From CAWANP01 sp963783445 (GTDB lineage: Bacteria > Chloroflexota > Anaerolineae > JAAYZQ01): a stretch of DNA of 64,000 nucleotides. The stretch covers positions 864,631-928,630 of the forward strand of contig CAWANP010000020.1 of the NCBI GenBank assembly GCA_963783445.1, given 5' to 3'. Shown here piece after piece: positions 38,538 through 47,431 of the stretch. The first letter of the stretch is position 1. Each line of letters starts with the position of its first letter. The notes beneath the pieces were generated by a model, which was not told the DNA's origin, made no database searches, and saw nothing but the letters and a program-made list of their open reading frames with translations. Position numbers and translations under genes: made by a program.

Positions 38538-39217
38538 TGGCCGATCAATATGGGATTGACCTCGAGGCGTTCAGTCTGGCGCGATTCAGGGATAGCCTGG
38601 AAAGAGGTGAAGTACTGCCCGGGCGCCAGGTCCTGAAAGAAGAGATTCCAGAGCGGTTTGCGGTGCTAGAGTCCATGGGCATCGACAATCTGAAAGCGTT
38701 GATCGATGCCCTGAAGGCCAAAAGGCGCGTGGAGACATTCTCGCAGGCATCCGGATTGCCCATGGACTATCTCGTCATCCTGCGCCGGGAAGCGAACAGC
38801 TACGTGCCCAAGCCGGTGGGCCTGGGATCCTTCCCTGGCATCGACCCTGGAAATGTGGAAAACCTGGCGGCCCTCAGCATCAAGCACTCGAAGCACCTCT
38901 TTGAGCGTGGACGGACCAAAGGCGACAGGGTTGAATTGTCCAGGCTGGCCAAAGTGCCCGGCGACGATCTGCTAGAACTGGTCAAACTATCGGATCTGGC
39001 ACGAGTCAGCGGCGTGGGGCCGGTCTTTGCCCGACTCCTATTCGAGGCGGAGGCCAGCACAGTGGAGGAGCTGGCAGCCTGTACGCCAGAAGCGTTGTCT
39101 GAGAGATTGGTGGCCATCGTCCTGGAGATGGGCTACACAGAGGCCATGGTCCCGTTGAAGGATGTCAAGCACTGCATCAATGCTGCACGATCACTACCAA
39201 AGGTGATCGAGTACTAG
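38537..39217 (+). CDS. DUF4332-type helix-hairpin-helix protein
   Basis: About 226 residues of repeated HhH units: FAVLESMGIDNLKALIDAL, LAKVPGDDLLELVKLSDLAR and VSGVGPVFARLLFEAEAST. It matches the DUF4332 pattern of paired helical hairpins found in proteins thought to bind DNA or act as adaptors. No enzymatic motif is seen. The start is uncertain: ATG 38537 is preceded only by the G10 run, while ATG 38523 has the better ribosome-binding site but needs a changed G count. It is a single-gene unit with its own promoter. Confidence 0.75.
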   Translation: MADQYGIDLEAFSLARFRDSLERGEVLPGRQVLKEEIPERFAVLESMGIDNLKALIDALKAKRRVETFSQASGLPMDYLVILRREANSYVPKPVGLGSFPGIDPGNVENLAALSIKHSKHLFERGRTKGDRVELSRLAKVPGDDLLELVKLSDLARVSGVGPVFARLLFEAEASTVEELAACTPEALSERLVAIVLEMGYTEAMVPLKDVKHCINAARSLPKVIEY

Positions 39218-39323
39218 CGCGCGAAACTCACCGGTCGGACCCATGGTACTGTCAAGCCCGGCAGCATGGTCCCTGCTTTTGAGGTGGATGAAATAGCATG
39301 CCCAGTCCAATAAGCTACCCAGG

Positions 39324-40502
39324 CTACTGTACCCCACGCCCTATCCTGGACAGGCCCTCCGCCAGATCCACCCAGGATTTGACGCAGGTCATCCGCACAT
39401 ATCCTTCCCCACTAGGACCAAATGCAGCTCCGGGTACCAGGGCCACGTGCTGCTCCGCGAGCAGGCGTTCACAGAAGTCGGTTGACGTCTCACCCGTACT
39501 GCGGATATCGATCCAGGCATAGAAGGCGCCTTCCGGCATCCGGCAGGATAGCTTCGGCATCCGGTCAACTGCCGAGGCGACGTATTCGCAGCGCTTCTCC
39601 CAATCCCGCCACATCTCCCACACTTCGGGTTCGTAGTCTCTCGAAAGAGCATGGGCCGCTCCCGCCTGAGGAAAGGACCCCGCGCAGGTCATCAGGTGCT
39701 GCTGAAAGACGAGGCTCGCCTGGATGATGGCTTCTGGCGCATACATGAAACCGATGCGCCAGCCCCCCATGGAAAAGGTCTTGGTGAACCCCATCAAGCC
39801 GATGGAGCGTTCCTGCATTCCGGGCCGTGTGGCCATGCACACGTGGCGGCGACCCTTCCACGTCAAGCGCTCATAGATCTCATCAGAGATGACCCAGAGG
39901 TTGTGTTCCCGGGCCACGGCTGCGACCATGTCCAGATCATCCTGCGTATGCACGGTACCCGTGGGATTCTGTGGCGAACAAAGCAGGATGCAGCGCGTAC
40001 GATCGTTGACCGCCCCTTCCAGTTCGCGGCGAGTCCAGCGGAAACCATTTTCAGCGCGCAGGGGAACGGGCACGGAGGTTCCGCCAAAGAAGCCGATGGT
40101 TGCCCCGTAACTCACAAAACAAGGGTCCTCTACGATGACCTCGTCTCCAGGATTCATGATCGCCATCAAGCCCAGGGTCAGCCCATTCTTGCAGCCCAGG
40201 GTAGCGATGACGTTGCTATCCGGATCGACGACAAGATCGTTCTCCCGGTATAGCTTGCGCGCAATGCTTTCCCTGTATTCCGGTTTGCCCTGGGCCGGGG
40301 TTTGATGGGTATCGCCCGAGAGCATGGCCGCGGACGCTGCTTGATTGATATAGTCGGGACTCGGCTCCGCCGCCCTCCCCGCGGAAAAATCGAGGATGCG
40401 CGTGCCACTGCGTCGCAGCTCGGAGGCCAGGTCGGCGATGCGAACCGTGGCCGAAGGTGGGGTCTCGTAGATTCTGTGAGCAAGCGGTCGTATGGTCTGC
40501 AT
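39324..40502 (-). CDS. Class I/II pyridoxal-phosphate aminotransferase
   Basis: An intact 392-residue fold-type I enzyme: CSPQNPTGTVHTQDDL (Asn contacting PLP), DEIYERLTW (Asp and Tyr), the PLP lysine in GFTKTFSMGGWRIGFM, and the C-terminal substrate Arg in GEGYVRMTCVKSW. The style is that of aspartate/aromatic aminotransferases of the AspB type. AGGAGGCACGG precedes the ATG. It stands alone, so its amino-acid partner cannot be inferred from context. Confidence 0.88.
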   Translation of the reverse strand: MQTIRPLAHRIYETPPSATVRIADLASELRRSGTRILDFSAGRAAEPSPDYINQAASAAMLSGDTHQTPAQGKPEYRESIARKLYRENDLVVDPDSNVIATLGCKNGLTLGLMAIMNPGDEVIVEDPCFVSYGATIGFFGGTSVPVPLRAENGFRWTRRELEGAVNDRTRCILLCSPQNPTGTVHTQDDLDMVAAVAREHNLWVISDEIYERLTWKGRRHVCMATRPGMQERSIGLMGFTKTFSMGGWRIGFMYAPEAIIQASLVFQQHLMTCAGSFPQAGAAHALSRDYEPEVWEMWRDWEKRCEYVASAVDRMPKLSCRMPEGAFYAWIDIRSTGETSTDFCERLLAEQHVALVPGAAFGPSGEGYVRMTCVKSWVDLAEGLSRIGRGVQ

Positions 40503-40753
40503 CCGTGCCTCCTGAAAGACTTGCTTCCCATTCTAGCACAGAGATGTGGAAACTGCACGGGTGAGCAGGCAGGAGTTCATTTCTCCGCGATGCCGGTCAG
40601 ATGGAGAGCCACAGGCAGCACGTGGTAGAGTTCTTGCGAACAGTATCAGCCGCGGGGGTTCCTGGGTGAACAAGCTAGCATTGGAACGTGGGCCCTGTCC
40701 CAGAACAGCTCCGGCTTCCCGAGGGCGAAGGGCGAGCCGCCTTGTTGGGCAGG
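40503..40753. other. Intergenic region between divergent genes
   Basis: It holds the upstream region of the minus-strand aminotransferase and no recognised coding sequence. A weak minus-strand -10 (TAGAAT near 40535) is possible for the aminotransferase. Confidence 0.4.
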
Positions 40754-40782
40754 TTGCCAGCTCACCACACCTGCGCTATAAT
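40754..40782 (+). promoter_or_regulatory. Sigma-70 promoter
   Basis: TTGCCA (40754-40759), 17 bp, TATAAT (40777-40782), about 65 nt upstream of the GNAT start. Confidence 0.8.
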
Positions 40783-40852
40783 CAACTTGGCCAGATGGCG
40801 GCCAGTACTTGCCTCACGCCACGCCGATACTGCGACAAACGGAGTCAGGGGA

Positions 40853-41314
40853 ATGGACATCATTGTGAAAGGGCCGTTCCTGGGCAGATCTTTTGTCTGT
40901 GAGCCCATTCTTCGCTCCTTGCCCCAGTGGTTTGGGATCGAAGAGGCAACCAACCAGTACATCCTGGACATCGAGGAGTCTCCAACCTTCCTTGCCCAGG
41001 ATGGGGATGAGTCTGTTGGTTTTCTCACGCTCGTAGAACACAGCGCCTACTCGGTTGAGATCCACGTCATGGCTGTTCTTCCTGAGATGCACCGTAGGGG
41101 TGTTGGGAAGGCATTGGTCCGGGAGGCAGAGCGCTATCTGCGGCGAAGGGGTATCGAGTACCTGCAGGTAAAAACACTCAGTGCCCGGCATCCAGATGAA
41201 TTCTATGCGCGGACACGGCGGTTCTACCTGGCGATGGGCTTCCGGCCATTGGAAGAGTTCCCTGATCTGTGGGGGCCCGGAAACCCTTGTCTGCAGATGA
41301 TCAGGCATCTGTGA
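40853..41314 (+). CDS. GNAT family N-acetyltransferase
   Basis: 153 residues, with the acetyl-CoA loop RRGVGKALVREAERYL and the C-terminal FYLAMGFRPLEEF typical of small-molecule GNATs. The N-terminal half (SLPQWFGIEEATNQYILDIE) is usual for a soluble subgroup annotated only as N-acetyltransferase. ATG 40853 follows CAGGGGA. Upstream in-frame codons lie across the promoter and are not used. Substrate unknown. Confidence 0.82.
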   Translation: MDIIVKGPFLGRSFVCEPILRSLPQWFGIEEATNQYILDIEESPTFLAQDGDESVGFLTLVEHSAYSVEIHVMAVLPEMHRRGVGKALVREAERYLRRRGIEYLQVKTLSARHPDEFYARTRRFYLAMGFRPLEEFPDLWGPGNPCLQMIRHL

Positions 41315-41447
41315 GCATCGACTACGACATAGACATTCAAGCCATTGAACAAAGGCACGCCAGCACGCGCCGTCCGTTCTACGCTGGCCACAACCCACAC
41401 CCTGGTCTCGTACGAGTGGGTGCCAGGAGTACCAAGAGAGAGTGAAA

Positions 41448-42224
41448 ATGTCCCAACCATTGCGCGAGTATCTCGAGTTTGCTATTGAAACCGCCTATCT
41501 TGCCGGCCGGTCCACCCTGGGCTACTATCAGACCGGTCTGCGGCCGGACATGAAGGCTGACCAGTCGCCGGTCACTATCGCCGACCGGCAGGCGGAGGAG
41601 ATCATCCGCAGCCGCATTGAGGCGCAGTACCCCCGCCACGGCATCGTCGGGGAAGAATACGAGCCGAAGGAGATTTCGGGAGCCAGCCACCGCTGGTTTG
41701 TAGACCCCATTGACGGCACCAAGTCCTTTGTACGGGGTGTGCCCCTCTACGCCGTGCTCATCGGCCTCGAGATCGAGGGCACCGTGGAAGTGGGCGTGGC
41801 CTACTACCCTGCGCTGGACGAAATGCTCGCGGCCGCCAACGGCTTGGGCTGCTGGTGGAACGGCCGCCGCGCCCGGGTATCCAGCGCACAGACCTTGGCG
41901 GAGGGGGTCGTCGCTTACACCGACGTGGCCAACTTTGCCGCCTACGGCCGCGCGGAGGCATGGGCGCGCATCAAGCAGGCGACCTATTACCGTGCCGGTT
42001 GGGGCGACGCCTACGGCTACCTGCTGGTGGCGACCGGGCGCGCAGAGCTGATGCTGGATCCCATCATGAATGCCTATGATTGCGGCCCCTTTCCTCCCAT
42101 CCTGAAGGAGGCAGGGGGCTATTTTGGCGACTGGCAGGGCAACCCCACCATCCATGGAAACGAGGCCATGGCCACGACCCAACAGTTGCTGCCTGAGGTA
42201 CTGGCTCTGATCGGAGAAAAGTAA
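41448..42224 (+). CDS. Inositol-monophosphatase family phosphatase (HisN-like)
   Basis: An intact 258-residue metal-dependent phosphatase: GEEY (metal ligand Glu), DPIDGTKSF (the DPxDxT motif) and the late WGDAYGYLLVATGRAELMLD with the last ligand Asp. Members hydrolyse inositol phosphate, histidinol phosphate or PAP. The short loop form and GDAYGY segment fit histidinol-phosphatase relatives. ATG 41448 is chosen over GTG 41442 because AGAGAGAG has better spacing to it. Cytoplasmic, probably monocistronic. Confidence 0.82.
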   Translation: MSQPLREYLEFAIETAYLAGRSTLGYYQTGLRPDMKADQSPVTIADRQAEEIIRSRIEAQYPRHGIVGEEYEPKEISGASHRWFVDPIDGTKSFVRGVPLYAVLIGLEIEGTVEVGVAYYPALDEMLAAANGLGCWWNGRRARVSSAQTLAEGVVAYTDVANFAAYGRAEAWARIKQATYYRAGWGDAYGYLLVATGRAELMLDPIMNAYDCGPFPPILKEAGGYFGDWQGNPTIHGNEAMATTQQLLPEVLALIGEK

Positions 42225-42328
42225 CCCTTGCTTGTCCGGGGGAAAAGTGGAGCGGAGCTTGTGGGCTGAAAGAAATCAAAAGGCACTAACTTGAATGCTG
42301 CTGAGAAGCGAGCAGGTCGGTGCGGTTG

Positions 42329-42337
42329 TGGTATAAT
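42329..42337 (+). promoter_or_regulatory. Extended -10 promoter of the BASS leader
   Basis: TGGTATAAT (42329-42337) is an extended -10 element. No clear -35 box exists. Transcription would start near 42344, about 250 nt before the transporter gene. Confidence 0.6.
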
Positions 42338-42343
42338 GCTCAT

Positions 42344-42555
42344 AGGAATACACCACATGCGGCATGCTGGCAGGAGAACGGAGCCAACTGCGTCCCCTCC
42401 CTGCCAACAGAAGGGTTCATTGTCCCTGCTCCAAGCGTGATGTGGGGCAACGGCGGTGGAGCCAGGCCACATGTCATGGCGAGCACTGCGAAGCACCGCC
42501 ACGCCTGCCACGAAGGACTAGAGGGGGGAATCTTTGCAATGGTACTCCCCCTTTT
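42344..42555 (+). ncRNA. Structured leader with intrinsic terminator (candidate riboswitch/attenuator)
   Basis: The predicted 210-nt leader contains two strong stems: TGGCAGG (42368-42374) with CCTGCCA (42400-42406), and GGCGGTG (42452-42458) with CACCGCC (42494-42500). It ends in a terminator hairpin GGGGGA (42524-42529) with TCCCCC (42546-42551) followed by TTTT. The transporter starts only 42 nt later. This layout is that of transcription attenuation, but I match it to no known riboswitch class. A stand-alone small RNA is the alternative. Confidence 0.45.
42519..42555 (+). terminator. Intrinsic terminator inside the BASS leader
   Basis: GGGGGA pairs with TCCCCC, with flanking A-T and G-T pairs, and four T follow (42552-42555). 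It lies upstream, not downstream, of the transporter gene. Confidence 0.6.
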
Positions 42556-42596
42556 GACTCAGCAGTACCAACACAGATTTGAGAGGAGAAGCGAAC

Positions 42597-43482
42597 ATGA
42601 CTGAGATAATGGCAACACTTGCCCAATTGTCGATGCTGGTCTTTGTCATCGGCAGCATGATGAGCCTGGGCCTGAGCCTGACCATGAAGCAGATCATCGA
42701 ACCACTAAAGAATGCCCGCCTGGTGATCTTGGCCCTGGTGGCCAGTTTCATTCTGGTGCCCATCGTGGCCATCGTCATCACCTTGGTACTGCCCCTGGAT
42801 GAATCGGTGGGCATCGGCCTGATCCTGCTCGCGACGGCGGCCGGCGCGCCGTTTTTGCCCAAACTGGGGGAAGGCGGCCAAGGGCAATGCCGCCTTTTCG
42901 GTGGGGTTGATGGTGCTGCTCATGGTGGTGACCATCATCTACCTGCCCTTGGTTCTGCCTCTGCTGCTGCAGGGAGTTGAGGTGAACCCGTGGGATATTG
43001 CCCAGTCCCTGATCGTGATGATGCTCATCCCCCTGGCCACCGGGCTCTTCATCAGAGCAAGGTACGCGGACACGGCCGCCAAGATCCAGCCTACCTTTGG
43101 CATGGCCTCTAACATCGCCCTGCTGGCCCTGATGGTGCTGGGTATTGTGCTCAATTTCAAGAGCATGATCGCCCTGGTCGGCTCGTGGGGCATCCTGGCC
43201 GGTATCCTCTTCATCCTGGCTTCGTTGGCCATCGGCTACCTACTGGGCGGTTCAGACAGCGGCATCAAGAGCGTCATGGGACTGGGTGCAGCTCAGCGCA
43301 ACATCGCAGCTGCCCTGGTTGTGGCCGGCCAGAATTTCGACTCTGACGTCATGACTTACGTGATGGTGATCGCCCTCATCAGCCTGGTGATCCTCATGCC
43401 CGCAGCGGGGGAACTGGGCAAGCGGCAGGCCAAGGCTGCCGGTGCGGCAGACCGGCCGGAAATGGACCCAACAACTGTCTGA
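42597..43482 (+). CDS. Bile acid:sodium symporter (BASS) family transporter, frame broken
   Basis: Nine or ten transmembrane helices with the family segments MSLGLSLTMKQIIEPLKNAR at the N-terminus, LLATAAGAPFLPKL (the crossover helix region) and LGAAQRNIAAALVVAGQNF in the second half. These secondary carriers take up organic anions such as pantoate, 2-oxo acids or sterol acids with sodium. The frame changes near 42870 in a G-rich run. Removing one base restores FLPKLAEAAKGNAAFSVGLM-type reading and gives 294 residues. GAGGAG precedes ATG 42597. Downstream is a MarC-like gene, likely cotranscribed. Confidence 0.8.
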
Positions 43483-43521
43483 GTGTACGATTGGGCATAG
43501 AGATCATGGAGGCATACGAGA

Positions 43522-44170
43522 ATGGATTTTGGTGACATTACTGTCTGGGTGGTTATCGATCTATTCTTCCTGTTGTTAATCGGCATGGGCCCCAAGATAG
43601 CCCTCGTGCCTTTCCTAGACCTGACCGCAGAGATGGATGAGGATACGAAGAAAAAAGTGGCGCGGCGGATGGTGCAGACAGCGGTCGTCACCGCCCTGAT
43701 CCTGGTGCTGCTGGGCGGCTTTCTGATGAAGTTGCTGCACTTTACTCCGGGCGCCTTGAATATCGCCGGTGGCATCGTCCTGCTGCTGCTTGGCCTGCAC
43801 ATGCTGACCAGTCCGGGCAAAAGTGACCACCACGAAAAAGCGAGCGGCAGGGATGCGCTGAAGATGGCCCTCTATCCACTGGCTGTTCCCTACCTGCTCA
43901 ACCCGGCCGGGATCGCGGTTCTGACTATCAGCTCGGGAGAAGCCGACTCGTGGCTCATGTACGCCATCCTGGTCGTCCTCGTGCTGTTGATGGGCGCGCT
44001 GAACCTGCTTGTCTTTGTCAATCTCGGACAAACTGGCCAAGCATCTCGACCCGGCTCGCCTAGCCGTGACCGAGGCAGTCTTTGGCATTCTGCTCGCCGC
44101 GCTGGCTGTGCAACTGATGGTGGATGGTATGGCTGAACTGGGCATCATTTCAGCGATCGTGGGGCATTAG
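43522..44170 (+). CDS. MarC family integral membrane protein, frame broken
   Basis: About 215 residues with six membrane segments: FFLLLIGMGPKIALVPFLDL, ALNIAGGIVLLLLGLHML and YPLAVPYLLNPAGIAVLT, the last being the conserved second-half motif of the MarC/UPF0056 family. The frame changes near 44030; removing one G gives NLDKLAKHLDPARLAVTEAV and an end at 44170. The function of MarC proteins is not established, despite old links to multiple drug resistance. Confidence 0.75.
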
Positions 44171-44494
44171 GGCCCGCGGAGCGTAGGTCGCCGGGCCAAG
44201 ATCCAAGGCATCGGCCATACAGAGCCAGAGCACAGCCGAAGCAAGGAATCTGCAGGACGGACCTCGGACTGTACTCAGACCTGATCTCCCGACCGGAGCA
44301 TACTGCCCTTCGTCGGGAGATCTTTGCGTCTCGACCAATATCCTGCGCTGATTCGGGAGACCCTCAATGATAAACTGGCGCGCGCGCTCAATACAGCCCG
44401 GTGAGTTCATCATCAGCGCCCAGCCTGGCCTTCATTGATAAGGCCGCGTAGAAGTAATACCAACATGAATTCTAGACCTACCAAGACCATAGTG
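44171..44494. other. Intergenic stretch with one strong dyad
   Basis: No recognised gene. The inverted repeat GATCTCCCGAC (44283-44293) and GTCGGGAGATC (44312-44322) forms an 11-bp perfect stem with an 18-nt loop, followed by a short T run. It is a possible terminator for the MarC-like gene about 110 nt upstream. Confidence 0.5.
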
Positions 44495-44544
44495 TTGCAC
44501 TTATTGAGAGGATAGGGTATACTATGTTCAAGAACGGTATACTA
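44495..44544 (+). promoter_or_regulatory. Toxin-antitoxin promoter with two GGTATACTA repeats
   Basis: TTGCAC (44495-44500), 17 bp, TATACT (44518-44523). GGTATACTA occurs at 44516-44524 and again at 44536-44544, exactly 20 bp apart, the first covering the -10 box and the second just before the ribosome-binding site. The core GTATAC is self-complementary. This suits autorepression by a dimeric antitoxin. Confidence 0.6.
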
Positions 44545-44555
44545 CGGAGGGCTAC

Positions 44556-44799
44556 ATGCATACTGCAACGGTCTCAGGTAAAGGCTGGGTGGTCATACCC
44601 AAAGCCATCCGTGAGAGCTTTGCGCGCTGAAAAAGGGGTATCGCGTTCAGGTGTGGACTATGGCCAGATGCTGGCCCTCGTACCCCTGCCAGACGACCCG
44701 GTTGAAGCATTGCACGGCATGTTTGAGTCCGGCCCCTCAATGACAGACGATCTACTGGCGGAACGGGCACGTGAGCAAGCCAGGGGAGGAAATCGGTGA
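44556..44799 (+). CDS. AbrB/MazE-type antitoxin, frame broken
   Basis: MHTATVSGKGWVVIPKAIRE is a SpoVT-AbrB swapped-hairpin DNA-binding domain. After a frame change near 44628 the conserved LKKGYRVQV is recovered, and a second change near 44645 leads to DYGQMLALVPLPDDPVEALH and a C-terminal toxin-binding tail (MTDDLLAEREREQ-like). About 80 residues. GGAGGG precedes ATG 44556. It overlaps the PIN toxin start by 4 bp, the classic antitoxin-first order. Confidence 0.75.
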
Positions 44800-45248
44800 C
44801 TGAAGCCTTTGTCTTGGATAGCTTTGCACTGCTCGCGCTGCTGGGAGGAGAACCTGGTGCTGAGGATGTGGCTGGCCTGCTGCGGCAAGCGCAAGACCGA
44901 GAAATACGGTTGCTGATGACTTGGGTGAACATCGGAGAGATGGCCTACATCGTGGAGCGACGTTGGGGAAGGGAGCGGCTCTATGCGGCACTGGCCACGA
45001 TCGAGGCCACGCGCTTGGAGATTGCTCCGGTAGGACGGGAGAGTCCACTGGCTCCAGCTACATTAATGCCAGTACATCTGTCGCGTATGCTGACGCCTTT
45101 GCTGCCGGATACAGAGTCACCTATACTGGTGACCGGCGATCCGGAATTCAAGTCGCTGGAAGAGCTCGTAGAGATCCATTGGCTCCCCCAGCGTCAGCGC
45201 TCGCGGAACACCGACCACCCAGGCGGACACCCCCAGCCAAGCGTATGA
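44796..45248 (+). CDS. VapC-like PIN domain toxin, frame disturbed
   Basis: A PIN-domain ribonuclease: first acidic residue in FVLDSFALLALL, Glu in WVNIGEMAYIVERRWG, then AYADAFAA (read in another frame near 45085-45105) and TGDPEFKSLEELVEIHWL at the end. These acidic residues hold the Mg ions used to cut RNA. Two compensating frame changes (about 45070 and 45110) keep the ends in one frame, so the continuous reading across this part is wrong. Translation is coupled to the antitoxin. Confidence 0.78.
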   Translation: MTEAFVLDSFALLALLGGEPGAEDVAGLLRQAQDREIRLLMTWVNIGEMAYIVERRWGRERLYAALATIEATRLEIAPVGRESPLAPATLMPVHLSRMLTPLLPDTESPILVTGDPEFKSLEELVEIHWLPQRQRSRNTDHPGGHPQPSV

Positions 45249-45267
45249 TCAGCACACCTCCAGAGGT

Positions 45268-45296
45268 TTGTTGTCAGTTCCTTCTTGCGCTATAAT
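45268..45296 (+). promoter_or_regulatory. Sigma-70 promoter
   Basis: TTGTTG (45268-45273), 17 bp, TATAAT (45291-45296), 30 nt before the M28 peptidase start. Confidence 0.7.
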
Positions 45297-45325
45297 GCGG
45301 ACTACCTCACACAAGGGGGGAGACC

Positions 45326-47356
45326 ATGAAGGACCTTCGACAACCCTGCGAATTGATCTGGCAGGAACTTTCCGGGGATGCGGCCTGGCAGGCCGTCTGC
45401 GATCTGAGCCGCTACCACCGTATTCAGGCCAGCCCCGGCTATCGCCAGGCGGCGCAGTGGATCCACCAGTGCCTGCTTGAGGCAGGATTGGACTCGGAAG
45501 TCCTCTCCTATCCTGCCGACGAAAGCACAGGCTTCTGGAGCTGGACAAGCTTCCAGGAGTGGGACTGCACCGATGCCACACTGCACCTGATCGCCCCCGA
45601 GGAGCATGCCGGCGAACTGGCCAATTACCGGGCTAGTCCCATCTCTGTCATCCAGCGCAGCGCGCCTTTTGAGGGCGAGGCTGAGATCGTACTGCTGGAA
45701 GATGGCATGGAGGAGAGCGACTATGACGGCCTCGACGTGGAGGGCAAGGTCGTGCTCACCCGTGGGGACCTGCGGCGCGTCTGGGAGTTGGCCGTCGTGC
45801 AGCGGGGCGCCATCGGCCTGATCTTTGACGGCATGCGGCCCGTGCCGCCGGTGAGACTCGAGGGCGACCTGGCGGATATCCGGCAGTATACCTCTTTCTG
45901 GTGGCTGCCGGGCGACGCACACTGCTTTGGTTTTGTCCTGACGCCACGCCAGGGGCAGGCGCTGCGGCACCGACTGGTGAGAGCAGAAGAGCCAGTGCGT
46001 GTCCGGGTCAAGGTAGACAGCCGTCTCTATGATGGCGCTATGGAGATCGTCTCGGCGGCCATCTCAGGCGAGCAAGACGGCGAGATCGTCGTAGTCGCCC
46101 ATCTCTGCCACCCCATACCCTCGGCCAACGACAATGCTTCGGGGGCCGCCGCGGCACTGGAGGCTGCCCGAACCCTGCAGTCCTTGGTATCCAGTGGCCA
46201 GTTGCCGGCCCCCAAGCGCACCATCCGCTTCCTGTGGCTGCCAGAGATGACCGGATCGCTGGCCTATCTGGCCGGGCGCGAAGACGACCTGGACCGGATG
46301 GTGGCCGGCGTCAACCTGGACATGGTGGGCGAGGACCAGAACCAGACGGGAAGTTCCTGGCTCATCGAGCGCCCACCGGAAGCTGCCGCGTCCTTTGCTC
46401 CCGACCTGCTGGCCCGCTTGCGCGACGAGTTCCCCAAGATAAAGGGCATGACCGGCGTGTCGCCCAGCCACACGGGTATGGGCGCCTACCCGCTCTACCG
46501 CCAGGCGGAGGTCCCCTTTTCCGGTGGCAGCGACCACTTTATTTTCTCCGACCCCACTGTGGGCGTACCAATGCCCATGCTTATCCAGTGGCCCGACCGT
46601 TTCTACCACACCTCGGCCGACACGCCCGACCGCACCGATCCCCAGAGTCTGGCCCGTTCCGGGACGCTGGCCGCAGCCTACGCCTACTGGCTGGCAACAG
46701 CGGGCACCGAGGATGCGATCTGGCTGGGCTATGAGATGCTGGCCCGATTCAAGGCGCGTGTAGTCGAAACTGCCCAAACAGCCGTTACGGAAGCGCAGGA
46801 TCAAACCAGTGGCGAATCTCTGGCCCGGACCATCATCGACCTCGATCGCCGCCTGGCCTACCTGCTGGACCGGCAGAAGGCAGCCCTGGCCACGCTGGAA
46901 CGGCTGGCGCCCTCCGATTGCCTGGTGGAAGAGTTCCAGGCCGAAGCAGAACAGGCGGTCCAGCGCGAACTGGCCTGGGCCAGGGGCGGCGTGGACCTGC
47001 ACGCGGCTGCCCTGGGCCTCGGCCGACTGCCCATCATCCCGCCCCGCGAGATATCGGAAGAGGAGCGGCAAGCAGAAGAGATGGTACCTGTCCGCCAGGT
47101 TCGAGGGCCGATTCCGCTCCAGCAACACTTGCACCGCCTGGACGATGAGGACTGCCAGGCCTGGGGCCAGCTGCTCAAGGGGCGCAAAGGCTGGAGATAT
47201 CACACATTGACCTCCCTGGCTCTCTACTGGGCCGATGGCACCCGATCCCTATCGGACATCGCCAACCTTGTGGAACTGGAGACCGGGAGCCGGGATATAG
47301 AACTCTTGCTCGTCTACTTTCGCCTTCTGGGGAAACTGGGTTTCGTAAGATTCTAA
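45326..47356 (+). CDS. M28-type aminopeptidase with C-terminal helical/winged extension
   Basis: An intact 676-residue protein without signal peptide. Residues about 1-240 hold a PA-like insert (YDGLDVEGKVVLTRGDLRRV). The zinc site is VVVAHLCHPIPSANDNASG (HxCHP...NDN, as in DUF4910-like peptidases), with the later ligands in LWLPEMTGS and NLDMVGED and the final His in FYHTSADTPDRTDP. The last 100 residues (LTSLALYWADGTRSLSDIAN, LLLVYFRLLGKLGFV) look like a winged-helix tail. It probably trims oligopeptides in the cytoplasm. No frame errors over 2 kb. Confidence 0.85.
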   Translation: MKDLRQPCELIWQELSGDAAWQAVCDLSRYHRIQASPGYRQAAQWIHQCLLEAGLDSEVLSYPADESTGFWSWTSFQEWDCTDATLHLIAPEEHAGELANYRASPISVIQRSAPFEGEAEIVLLEDGMEESDYDGLDVEGKVVLTRGDLRRVWELAVVQRGAIGLIFDGMRPVPPVRLEGDLADIRQYTSFWWLPGDAHCFGFVLTPRQGQALRHRLVRAEEPVRVRVKVDSRLYDGAMEIVSAAISGEQDGEIVVVAHLCHPIPSANDNASGAAAALEAARTLQSLVSSGQLPAPKRTIRFLWLPEMTGSLAYLAGREDDLDRMVAGVNLDMVGEDQNQTGSSWLIERPPEAAASFAPDLLARLRDEFPKIKGMTGVSPSHTGMGAYPLYRQAEVPFSGGSDHFIFSDPTVGVPMPMLIQWPDRFYHTSADTPDRTDPQSLARSGTLAAAYAYWLATAGTEDAIWLGYEMLARFKARVVETAQTAVTEAQDQTSGESLARTIIDLDRRLAYLLDRQKAALATLERLAPSDCLVEEFQAEAEQAVQRELAWARGGVDLHAAALGLGRLPIIPPREISEEERQAEEMVPVRQVRGPIPLQQHLHRLDDEDCQAWGQLLKGRKGWRYHTLTSLALYWADGTRSLSDIANLVELETGSRDIELLLVYFRLLGKLGFVRF

Positions 47357-47431
47357 GTTCGATGTGTCGAGTTCGATGTTCGTAGGCAGGTATTGTGAAG
47401 AAGATCGAGCCAGGCAGTTGAAGGAGCAGCC

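Noticed and set aside
42420..42480. Cobalamin-riboswitch-like GAGCCAGGCCACATGTC in the BASS leader
   Set aside because: It only partly resembles a B12 box, and the other conserved parts of a cobalamin riboswitch are missing.
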